A stretch of 40,253 nucleotides of DNA. Origin: an uncultured Alphaproteobacteria bacterium. Lineage in GTDB: Bacteria; Pseudomonadota; Alphaproteobacteria; Rhodobacterales; Rhodobacteraceae. Below the pieces are notes generated by a model. The model saw nothing but the letters and a program-made list of their open reading frames with translations, was not told where the DNA came from and did no database searches. The translations under genes were made by a program, and so were the position numbers. Positions within the stretch are counted from its first letter, which is position 1. The number at the start of each line of letters is the position of its first letter. Positions 27,618 to 34,775 of this stretch are shown one piece after another. The stretch is taken from assembly GCA_902596985.1 (NCBI GenBank), contig CACJWR010000013.1, positions 1 through 40,253 of the forward strand, given 5' to 3'.

Positions 27618-28550
27618 TCAATGATCCAGAGCTTTAGCAACTTTAGCTCCCAGCTTTGCATTATTTTTTATAAGTTCAACATTTGAAAGGAGCGTTTTTC
27701 CATTCGTCTTTTCAACCAAATACTTCAATAGACTTGGAGTAAGTTCTTTTCCAGTTATTTTGGATTTTTTTAGTTTCATAACTCCATCGAATATTAATGG
27801 TTCTAAGTAAATTTGGTCCAGAGAATACTTTTTTGGTATTGGGTTGCAAAGCAATAATCCATTACAACAATTTATACTCCTTGCAATTGAGTAAATTTTT
27901 GCAATTTCCTCTGGGTTCTCTACTCGGTGGGTAGATTGCAATCTGGTATCTCGATACCAAAAAGCGGGTAAATTATTTTGTCTGTATGAAAACGCAGGGA
28001 TTGATAGTGTTTCTAATAACTCATAGGTTTTTGAGATGTCTAGGATTGTTTTTGGGCCCGCACACACAGTTATTATTTCGGATTCTTTTATGGCTTGGAG
28101 GTCTGAGGATACATCCATACTTTCAGAGACGTCCCTATGAACTCCTCCAATCCCGCCCGTGACGAATACGCAGATTGAGGCTAATTTACATATTCTAAGC
28201 GAGCCTGAAACGGTAGTTCCACCTGGCTTTTTTGAAAAAATAGTGCTCTCTAAATTGATGCTTGAGACTTTCTCTACATTTCGAATCTTGGCAAAAGCGT
28301 CAAGAATTTCAGGGTCGAGACCAATCTGAATTTTGCCATCTAATATAGCTAGTGTTGCTGGCTGAACACCCTCATCTCTTATTATTCCTTCAATTTCTTT
28401 TGCCATTTCTAGTGATTGGGGATAAGGCATTCCATGGGAAATTATAGAACTCTCTAACGCAACCAGTGGAATTTTGTTATCAATCGCCTTTAACACTTCC
28501 CGCGAGCATTTAATTAGATGTCTATTCTTATTTATAAACTTTTTAATCAT
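27618..28550 (-). CDS. psuG: Pseudouridine-5'-phosphate glycosidase
   Basis: PsuG reversibly splits the C-C glycosidic bond of pseudouridine 5'-phosphate to uracil and ribose 5-phosphate. The 310 aa sequence carries the family core: ALESSIISHGMPYPQ (Glu33), PATLAILDGKIQIGL, GGTTVSGSL, VFVTGGIGGVHRDVSESMD and CAGPKTILDI (Lys167). By eye these match the catalytic Glu31 and Lys166 regions of the E. coli enzyme. The C-terminal NVELIKNNAKLGAKVA fits the family. The start codon overlaps the psuK stop by 8 nt, so the pathway enzymes are translationally coupled. Confidence 0.94.
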   Translation of the reverse strand: MIKKFINKNRHLIKCSREVLKAIDNKIPLVALESSIISHGMPYPQSLEMAKEIEGIIRDEGVQPATLAILDGKIQIGLDPEILDAFAKIRNVEKVSSINLESTIFSKKPGGTTVSGSLRICKLASICVFVTGGIGGVHRDVSESMDVSSDLQAIKESEIITVCAGPKTILDISKTYELLETLSIPAFSYRQNNLPAFWYRDTRLQSTHRVENPEEIAKIYSIARSINCCNGLLLCNPIPKKYSLDQIYLEPLIFDGVMKLKKSKITGKELTPSLLKYLVEKTNGKTLLSNVELIKNNAKLGAKVAKALDH

Positions 28551-29469
28551 TAGCTTTTAAGTAGTTCTGTGTTTTTCTATTTGCTTCATACAAGCTTTTC
28601 TTGAGGCTTGCTGACGGATTCAATTCTTTATAAGATAGAAAATTTGCAAAGAATGCATCACCTGCTCCCAATCTTGATGTATTACCTCTAATGACTTCAG
28701 GTTGAACTTTTGCAACCTCTTCATTTGAAACACCACATGCGATATTTGGACCATCAGAAACGATGATCAAATTGGTTTCAGTTTTTATTTTTTCGAAGAT
28801 AGCGATTGACGCATCCATGGCATTTTTCAATTTTTTTGAGTCTATTAGGATATTTGCTTCCTTGAGGTTAATAAAAAGATTAAAGCCTTTAAAATAAATT
28901 GCATCATTTTTAAATTCTGCCAGTTTTAAAAAATTAGCAGGGATAAAATATTTTGTAAAAATTTTTTCTCTTGCCTCTTTTTTCACGTAGTCTAAAAACT
29001 CCCTTGTACAATTACCATCAAAAATAAAAATTGCATTACTATTTTCATTTTTGTGTTCTAGACATATTTGAAAGAATTTTTCAATTATAGCACTTTGGCT
29101 TGATAAAAAAGTAGTTGAGCAATTAATTGATCCAAATATTTCTCCATTTTTTGTTTCAATAGATAAATATTGGTCATTTTGATTTCCCTTTACTAAAAGA
29201 TATTTTGTATTAATACCGTTTTCTTCAAGAATCGTCCGTATTAGGCTGGTTTTCTCATTTTTACCGATTGCGGAGACCAAATTTAATTCAAAACTCCTTT
29301 TATTAAGAGTTTTTGAGAGGCCTAAAGCTATGTTGAAAGCTACTCCCCCTAGTCTCTCATTAATAAAACCAGAACAATCTTTCCCTTTACTTATTGGCTC
29401 TAAAGGCTTTCCAACGATGTCCCACATTGTACAGCCAAATATATAAATTTTTTTTTTAGATAACGACAT
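28543..29469 (-). CDS. psuK: PfkB-family sugar kinase, probable pseudouridine kinase
   Basis: The 308-residue ribokinase-like (PfkB) protein has an N-terminal GCTMWDIVGKPLEP segment, the nucleoside-binding ERLGGVAFNIALGL and the C-terminal signature TSRLGAGDAFFANFL with the catalytic Asp of GAGD. The kinase family alone does not fix the substrate. The 8-nt overlap with psuG makes pseudouridine kinase (pseudouridine to pseudouridine 5'-phosphate) the strong inference. It is more diverged than is usual for PfkB proteins and rich in Lys and Asn. It starts at ATG 29469, divergent from rpsB, with a shared 155-nt intergenic region. Confidence 0.88.
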   Translation of the reverse strand: MSLSKKKIYIFGCTMWDIVGKPLEPISKGKDCSGFINERLGGVAFNIALGLSKTLNKRSFELNLVSAIGKNEKTSLIRTILEENGINTKYLLVKGNQNDQYLSIETKNGEIFGSINCSTTFLSSQSAIIEKFFQICLEHKNENSNAIFIFDGNCTREFLDYVKKEAREKIFTKYFIPANFLKLAEFKNDAIYFKGFNLFINLKEANILIDSKKLKNAMDASIAIFEKIKTETNLIIVSDGPNIACGVSNEEVAKVQPEVIRGNTSRLGAGDAFFANFLSYKELNPSASLKKSLYEANRKTQNYLKAND

Positions 29470-29514
29470 TAGCTAATTGTAGAAAAAGTAAATTTAAAAT
29501 AAATAAATAAATTC

Positions 29515-29543
29515 TTGATATTACTTTGATGATGCCTTAAAAA
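29515..29543 (+). promoter_or_regulatory. Candidate sigma70 promoter for rpsB
   Basis: TTGATA (29515-29520) and TAAAAA (29538-29543) are 17 nt apart and give reasonable -35 and -10 matches. The -10 element merges into a run of 13 A residues (29539-29551), so transcription would begin within or just after it, at the front of the structured leader. Confidence 0.45.
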
Positions 29544-29557
29544 AAAAAAAATTCTCA

Positions 29558-29613
29558 GACGCATAGAAAGTTTCGGTCCATCATTTGGTAAGTGCGTCAA
29601 GGCAAAACCGAAA
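29558..29613 (+). ncRNA. Structured rpsB leader with pseudoknot potential (candidate S2 autoregulatory site)
   Basis: Two helices can form. GACGCA (29558-29563) pairs with TGCGTC (29593-29598). TTTCGGT (29571-29577) pairs with ACCGAAA (29607-29613). The second helix begins inside the loop of the first and ends outside it, which is H-type pseudoknot topology, and it ends directly against the AAGGAA ribosome binding site (29613-29618). Autogenous control of rpsB-tsf by S2 through a leader structure is established in E. coli. That this leader does the same here is inference. Confidence 0.5.
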
Positions 29614-29624
29614 AGGAAAATAGA

Positions 29625-30587
29625 ATGAATTTACCAAGCTATAATATTAGGCAGCTGTTAGAGGCTGGAGTGCATTTTGGACACCAAACTCACCGTTGGA
29701 ACCCATTGATGGATGAGTACATATATGGCTCAAGAAATGGAATACACATTTTAGATCTTACTCAAACGCTCACGATGCTGGATACTGCTCTCAGTGAGAT
29801 CCATAAGCTGGTATCCAGAGGCGGTAGTATCTTATTTGTCGGAACAAAACGCCAAGCGCAACAGTCTATTGCAGAAGCTGCGTCGAAGTGCGCTCAGTAT
29901 TATATAAATTATAGATGGCTTGGAGGCACGTTGACAAATTGGAATACAGTATCAAATTCAATTCTTAGGTTAAAAGACCTTGAGGCATTTGACGAAAGTC
30001 AGCTTGCCCTTTTCACAAAAAAGGAGAGGTTAAATATAGAAAAAGAACATCAAAAGTTAAATTTATCTCTTGGTGGTATAAAGGATATGAAAAATATACC
30101 TGACATGCTCTTTGTTATAGACACCAATAAAGAGGCAATAGCAATAAAGGAAGCAAAAAAAATCGGAATACCTGTTGTAGCAATACTGGATACGAACTCC
30201 TCCACTGATGGAGTTGATTTCCCAATACCTGGTAATGATGATGCTTCAAGAGCCATATCTCTGTATTGCGATTTAGTGAGTAAAACTATTTTAGATGGTA
30301 TGGAGTCGCAGTTAGGCTCTGCTGGTATTGATTTAGGTGAAGCTCAAACGCCATTATCTGAAGACTTGCCCGAAAAAGAAGTGTTGGAGCAAGAAGTTGC
30401 TGACGAAGTTATGCAAGAAGATAAAAAGGAGGCTGCTGAAGCTAAATCACATTCTAGCGAAGAGAAAGCAGAACATAAAAGTTCCGATGAAACAGAAGAC
30501 GCATCGAAGGTCGATGTTTCAGAAAAAGCACAAGATATAGTTAAAGCCGACGCTAGTTCTAAGACTGACACAGCCAAGGGAAAGTGA
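29625..30587 (+). CDS. rpsB: 30S ribosomal protein S2 with long charged C-terminal tail
   Basis: S2 sits on the back of the 30S subunit between head and body and is needed for S1 binding. Residues 1 to about 232 are a standard S2: [61 protein letters not shown] and [14 protein letters not shown]. The remaining 85-90 residues are low-complexity and rich in Glu, Lys, Ala, Asp and Ser, giving 320 aa against about 240-260 usually. The start is ATG 29625 with AAGGAA upstream; an in-frame codon 11 residues earlier lies inside the leader structure and is rejected. First gene of the supercluster; tsf follows after 37 nt. Confidence 0.95.
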   Translation: MNLPSYNIRQLLEAGVHFGHQTHRWNPLMDEYIYGSRNGIHILDLTQTLTMLDTALSEIHKLVSRGGSILFVGTKRQAQQSIAEAASKCAQYYINYRWLGGTLTNWNTVSNSILRLKDLEAFDESQLALFTKKERLNIEKEHQKLNLSLGGIKDMKNIPDMLFVIDTNKEAIAIKEAKKIGIPVVAILDTNSSTDGVDFPIPGNDDASRAISLYCDLVSKTILDGMESQLGSAGIDLGEAQTPLSEDLPEKEVLEQEVADEVMQEDKKEAAEAKSHSSEEKAEHKSSDETEDASKVDVSEKAQDIVKADASSKTDTAKGK

Positions 30588-30589
30588 AA

Positions 30590-30628
30590 ATGATGGGCAA
30601 TAATAATAATCAAAGGAGAATAAATTGA
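30590..30628 (+). CDS. Possible 12-codon leader ORF overlapping the tsf start
   Basis: ATG ATG GGC is followed by four AAT codons and then CAA AGG AGA ATA AAT TGA. This mini-ORF begins 2 nt after the rpsB stop, runs through the tsf ribosome binding site and stops at a TGA overlapping the TTG start of tsf (TTGA). It could provide termination-reinitiation coupling between rpsB and tsf. It has no clear ribosome binding site of its own and may be fortuitous. Confidence 0.25.
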   Translation: MMGNNNNQRRIN

Positions 30629-31497
30629 TATCAGCTTTATTGGTTAAAGAACTTAGAGAAAAGTCAGGAGCAGGTATGATGGATGCGAAAAAAGCTCTCC
30701 TCGAAACAAATGGCGATTTAGAGGCTGCCCAAGATTGGCTAAGAACAAAAGGGCTTCTTAAGGCAGAAAAAAAATCATCAAGAGTTGCAGCAGATGGCTT
30801 GGTTGGAGTAAGAGTTCATGAAAATGTGGGTATGATGATTGAACTGAACTCAGAGACAGATTTTGTTGCAACAAATAAAGAGTTCACTGATTTGGTGGAT
30901 CTTATTTTGGATGAAGGGTTTGGAATAACGGACAAAGATAATCTTTTGCATAAGAGTGTTTCAGGAAAAAATATTCAAGAAATTATAAACAACAAAATAG
31001 CTACAATTGGAGAAAATATTAGTTTGAGGCGAGTAATTAGTATTAAAGGTTCAAATATCTATTTTTATTTACATAATTCTGTTTCAAAGAATTGTGGAAA
31101 AATAGGTGTTTTAGTTTCTCTAGAAGGAAATAAAGATGATGATTTTGGAAAAAAGTTAGCAATGCATATCGCTGCAACATCTCCATTAGCGATGTCTGAG
31201 GATGATTTAGATTCAGAATTAGTTAATAGAGAGAAAAAGGTCATCAGTGAACAGCTTATTTCAGAAGGAAAGCCAGCTGATATTGCAGAAAAGATAGTAT
31301 CAGGAAAACTTAAAAAATTCTATGAAGAAAACACTTTGCTAAACCAAAAATTTGTAATGGATCCCGAATCCTCTATAAGACAAGTTTTAGAAAAAAATAA
31401 TCAAGTATTAATAAACTTTGTCAGATTTAAGGTTGGGGAGGGCATTGATAAGAAAGAAAGTGACTTTGCTACCGAAGTTAAAGATATAGTTAATTAG
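30625..31497 (+). CDS. tsf: Translation elongation factor Ts
   Basis: EF-Ts is the nucleotide exchange factor for EF-Tu. At 290 aa it has normal length. The N-terminal UBA-like domain is intact (LVKELREKSGAGMMDAKKAL, NGDLEAAQDWLRTKG). The core follows with VHENVGMMIELNSETDFVATNKEF, which contains the EF-Tu contact TDFV, and AMHIAATSPLAMS. The start is TTG 30625 with a strong AAAGGAG 6 nt upstream. Two in-frame TAG stops end the gene. It follows rpsB in the classic pair. Confidence 0.97.
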   Translation: MISALLVKELREKSGAGMMDAKKALLETNGDLEAAQDWLRTKGLLKAEKKSSRVAADGLVGVRVHENVGMMIELNSETDFVATNKEFTDLVDLILDEGFGITDKDNLLHKSVSGKNIQEIINNKIATIGENISLRRVISIKGSNIYFYLHNSVSKNCGKIGVLVSLEGNKDDDFGKKLAMHIAATSPLAMSEDDLDSELVNREKKVISEQLISEGKPADIAEKIVSGKLKKFYEENTLLNQKFVMDPESSIRQVLEKNNQVLINFVRFKVGEGIDKKESDFATEVKDIVN

Positions 31498-31505
31498 TAG
31501 GCTAA

Positions 31506-32228
31506 TTGAGATTGACAAAAAAAAGTCAATATAAGCGAATATTACTTAAAATATCTGGTGAAGCTTTAATGGGAGAACTGAAGGTGGGTCTACATCCTCC
31601 AACGGTGAATAAAATAGCTTCTGAAGTAAAAAAGGTTCATGAAAAGGGCATCGAGGTATGCCTAGTTATAGGCGGAGGTAATATTTTTCGTGGTCTACAA
31701 GGTAGTGCGCAAGGCATGGAACGAACAACTGCGGATTATATGGGCATGTTGGCAACTGTAATGAACTCTCTAGCTATGCAATCTGAGTTAGAAAAGTTAA
31801 ATGTCCATACGAGGGTAATATCAGCAATACCGATGGATCAAATTTGTGAGCCGTATATCCGAAGAAGAGCTGTAAGACATTTAGAAAAAAATAGAGTTTG
31901 TATATTTGCCGCTGGTACAGGAAATCCCTATTTTACGACTGATACGGCAGCAACTTTAAGAGCAATAGAGATGAAATGTGAAGCTATTTTTAAAGCGACT
32001 AAAGTTGATGGTATATACGATAAAGACCCAATTTTAAACCCCGAAGCAAAATATATTGAAAAAATTACATACGATGCTGCATTGCAAGAGAATTTAAAAG
32101 TGATGGATGCAAGTGCCATAGCCCTTGCTAGAGACAACCGTATTCCAATAATTGTCTTTTCTTTGTTTGAAACTGATGATTTTTTGAGTATTGTTGAAGG
32201 TATGGGACGGTTCTCATTGGTAAGCTAA
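31506..32228 (+). CDS. pyrH: UMP kinase
   Basis: PyrH is the bacterial hexameric uridylate kinase (amino-acid kinase fold) converting UMP to UDP. The 240 aa include KRILLKISGEALMG, VCLVIGGGNIFRG, ERTTADYMGMLATVMN, AAGTGNPYFTTDTAA and VDGIYDKDP. The start is TTG 31506, 8 nt after tsf and 4 nt after an AGG; a second TTG two codons later is also possible. No ATG lies before the conserved core. Confidence 0.96.
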   Translation: MRLTKKSQYKRILLKISGEALMGELKVGLHPPTVNKIASEVKKVHEKGIEVCLVIGGGNIFRGLQGSAQGMERTTADYMGMLATVMNSLAMQSELEKLNVHTRVISAIPMDQICEPYIRRRAVRHLEKNRVCIFAAGTGNPYFTTDTAATLRAIEMKCEAIFKATKVDGIYDKDPILNPEAKYIEKITYDAALQENLKVMDASAIALARDNRIPIIVFSLFETDDFLSIVEGMGRFSLVS

Positions 32229-32232
32229 CTAA

Positions 32233-32793
32233 ATGAATGAATTAAATTTAGACATTAGTGATATTGAAAAAAGAATGTCAGGAGCCTTAACTTCTTTAAA
32301 AAACGACTTTCTTTCTCTCCGGACTGGTAGAGCCTCTTCTTCGATGCTTGATCCCGTAATGGTAGAGGTGTATGGATCGAAGCTTCCATTAAATCAGTGT
32401 GCTACAATAACTGTTCCTGAGTCAAGAGTACTGTCAGTTAACGTTTGGGACGTCAACAATGTAAGTATGGTCGAGAAAGCACTTGTTAACTCGGGACTCG
32501 GGCTAACACCTCAAACAGAGGGTAACTTTATTAGACTTATAATTCCTGAATTAAACGAGGAAAGAAGGAAAGAACTTGCAAAGCTTGCAGCAACGTACGC
32601 TGAGAATGCAAAAATAGCAATTAGAAATGTCAGAAAAGATGGCATGGATAAAATCAAAAGACTTCGTGCTGAAGGCATGTCTGAAGACGAGGCTCAAATT
32701 TGGAGTGAAGACATTCAAGAGTTGACTGATAAAATGACTGATTCAGTTGAGGAGTTACAGAAAGAAAAACAATCAGAGATTGTAACGTTTTGA
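32233..32793 (+). CDS. frr: Ribosome recycling factor
   Basis: RRF, with EF-G, splits post-termination ribosomes. The 186 aa match the family exactly: KRMSGALTSLKNDFLSLRTGRASSSMLD, a beta domain with YGSKLPLNQCATITVPESR, LIIPELNEERRKELAK, and a final helical bundle arm with VRKDGMDKIKRL. It begins 4 nt after pyrH. In most Alphaproteobacteria uppS follows directly; here cdsA comes after only 30 nt. Confidence 0.97.
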   Translation: MNELNLDISDIEKRMSGALTSLKNDFLSLRTGRASSSMLDPVMVEVYGSKLPLNQCATITVPESRVLSVNVWDVNNVSMVEKALVNSGLGLTPQTEGNFIRLIIPELNEERRKELAKLAATYAENAKIAIRNVRKDGMDKIKRLRAEGMSEDEAQIWSEDIQELTDKMTDSVEELQKEKQSEIVTF

Positions 32794-32823
32794 AATATAA
32801 AGTCATAGGCGTATATATTACAC

Positions 32824-33606
32824 GTGTGGTTTGTGTTTGAGGATCTGAAATTACGAACTCTATCTGCTTTGATATTGTTATTATTTCTTTTTCTATTTGC
32901 AGTAATTGTACCATTTTTACTAAAGCCCTCTTTGTATATTTTAAATATTTTGTTTCTAAGAGAGCTATTTAGGCTTTACAAGTTCAAAAAAGAGCCAAAT
33001 ATTTTCAATTTAATCTTAATAGCTATTTGTATTTTTCCTCTATATTTCTCACAAGATTTTTTATTTATGACCTTTTTTTTGAATGGTTGTTTGTTCTTTT
33101 TAATTTTTTATTTATCTAAATCGATAGGCCTAGGCTTTTTTATAGTTTATGTGAACTTATCAATATCCTTTTTATTAAATTTGCTTGTGTCATCAACAGA
33201 AATTGGTGGTGAAAGTTTTTTTGTTGTTTTAGTGCTAGTAGTCGCTTTTGCAGATATAGGAGGTTATTTTGGTGGCCGTATTATTGGAGGTCCAAAGGTG
33301 TTTGAGAAAATTAGTCCCAACAAAACATGGGCTGGAATATTTCTTGGATGGATAACAGTAATAACTTTTTATTATATACTAAAAGCATTTAATTTATTTG
33401 TCTCAGATTTCTTTGTTTTTATTTTTTTTGGAATTGCATTGTCATCACAAGTAGGGGATTTTATAGAGAGCTACATTAAAAGAAATTTAGGCGTAAAAGA
33501 TACTGGAAATATAATACCTGGACACGGTGGATTGCTTGATCGATTTGATGGACTTCTATGTGCAAGTTTTTTTGTTAAAATTATTGATTTTTTTCTGACA
33601 ACATGA
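32824..33606 (+). CDS. cdsA: Phosphatidate cytidylyltransferase
   Basis: CdsA makes CDP-diacylglycerol from phosphatidate and CTP in the inner membrane, the branch point of phospholipid synthesis. The 260-residue protein has about seven or eight hydrophobic helices. The C-terminal signature is complete in pattern: S-x2-KR followed by GVKDTGNIIPGHGGLLDRFDG, with KTWAGIFLGW upstream. No ATG is available. GTG 32824 is the longest start and GTG 32833 is equally possible; the ribosome binding site is weak for both. It overlaps dxr by 4 nt (ATGA). Confidence 0.94.
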   Translation: MWFVFEDLKLRTLSALILLLFLFLFAVIVPFLLKPSLYILNILFLRELFRLYKFKKEPNIFNLILIAICIFPLYFSQDFLFMTFFLNGCLFFLIFYLSKSIGLGFFIVYVNLSISFLLNLLVSSTEIGGESFFVVLVLVVAFADIGGYFGGRIIGGPKVFEKISPNKTWAGIFLGWITVITFYYILKAFNLFVSDFFVFIFFGIALSSQVGDFIESYIKRNLGVKDTGNIIPGHGGLLDRFDGLLCASFFVKIIDFFLTT

Positions 33607-34766
33607 GCAAAAAAAAAATTAACATATTTGGGACTTCTGGATCAATAGGGCAAAGCACGTTGAATGTTCTGCGTGAACGTAAAGAGTTATATGATTTTAT
33701 TGCTTTTTCTGCATTTAATAACGTTGACCAACTAATAGCTGATTGCCTTGAATTTAATCCTCGGTACGCAAATATTGGTAATGAAAAACATTTTTTAAAA
33801 CTAAAAGACGCACTGTTTGATACTGATATTATCTTAAGCTATGGAAAAAATTCTCTTTTAGATCTAGCCTGTATAGAAGTTGATTGGTCCATGTCAGCGA
33901 TTATTGGCTTTTCTGGAGTAGAAGTTTCTCTACGTTGTGCGGAACATTCGAACGTTTTAGCCTTGGCAAACAAAGAAACGCTCGTTTGTGCAGGAACTTT
34001 GTTATTATCTCTATGTAAAACGAATAATACGAAGCTTATACCGGTCGATAGTGAACATAGTGCAATATTCCAGTGCCTCGAGGGAGAGCGCAGAAAAGAC
34101 TTAAAAAGCATAACTCTAACTGCTAGTGGAGGTCCATTTAGAGATTGGAGCTTAAAAAAAATGAAGTCTGCAACACTTAAGCAGGCACTAAAACATCCTA
34201 ACTGGAGTATGGGGACAAGAATAACCGTTGATAGTGCATCAATGTTCAATAAAGCATTAGAATTAATTGAAGCAATGCATTTATTTGAACTTAAATTTTC
34301 CGAAGTAGACGTAATAATTCATCCCCAGTCAATAATTCATTCAATGGTAAATTTTAACGATGGAACTACATTGGCACAAATGTCCTTGCCAGATATGAGA
34401 GGCCCAATCAGTTACTCACTCAATTATCCAAAAAGATTAAAAATTGATTTAGAAAGCATTGATTTTACAAAAATAAATACCCTTGAATTTTATGAGCCTG
34501 ATATTGAAAAGTTTCCTGCTTTAGATATTGTAGAGAAGGTTGGAAAAAATTTAGATCTAGGTGTTATATTTAATGCAGCAAAGGAAGTAGCTTTGGATAG
34601 GTTTATATCAGGAGAAATAGGTTTTTTAGACATGGCGAACTTAGTAGAAAAAACCCTTGAAGAAAGTTCATTGATAACTAGAATCATGGAGCCACCCAAT
34701 AATGTCCCAGATATTTTAGAATTAAATGAACTTACCAGGGAAAGTGCAAAAAAATTTAAGTTTTAG
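33603..34766 (+). CDS. dxr: 1-deoxy-D-xylulose 5-phosphate reductoisomerase
   Basis: DXR (IspC) converts DXP to MEP with NADPH, the committed step of the non-mevalonate isoprenoid pathway and the fosmidomycin target. The 387 aa contain the NADPH motif INIFGTSGSIGQSTLNVL, ALANKETLVCAG, the metal-site segment IPVDSEHSAIFQCL, LTASGGPFRDW and HPNWSMGTRITVDSASMFNKALELIEA. The TAG stop is part of the AGGAG that probably serves as the rseP ribosome binding site. Confidence 0.97.
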   Translation: MSKKKINIFGTSGSIGQSTLNVLRERKELYDFIAFSAFNNVDQLIADCLEFNPRYANIGNEKHFLKLKDALFDTDIILSYGKNSLLDLACIEVDWSMSAIIGFSGVEVSLRCAEHSNVLALANKETLVCAGTLLLSLCKTNNTKLIPVDSEHSAIFQCLEGERRKDLKSITLTASGGPFRDWSLKKMKSATLKQALKHPNWSMGTRITVDSASMFNKALELIEAMHLFELKFSEVDVIIHPQSIIHSMVNFNDGTTLAQMSLPDMRGPISYSLNYPKRLKIDLESIDFTKINTLEFYEPDIEKFPALDIVEKVGKNLDLGVIFNAAKEVALDRFISGEIGFLDMANLVEKTLEESSLITRIMEPPNNVPDILELNELTRESAKKFKF

Positions 34767-34775
34767 GAGCAAGGC

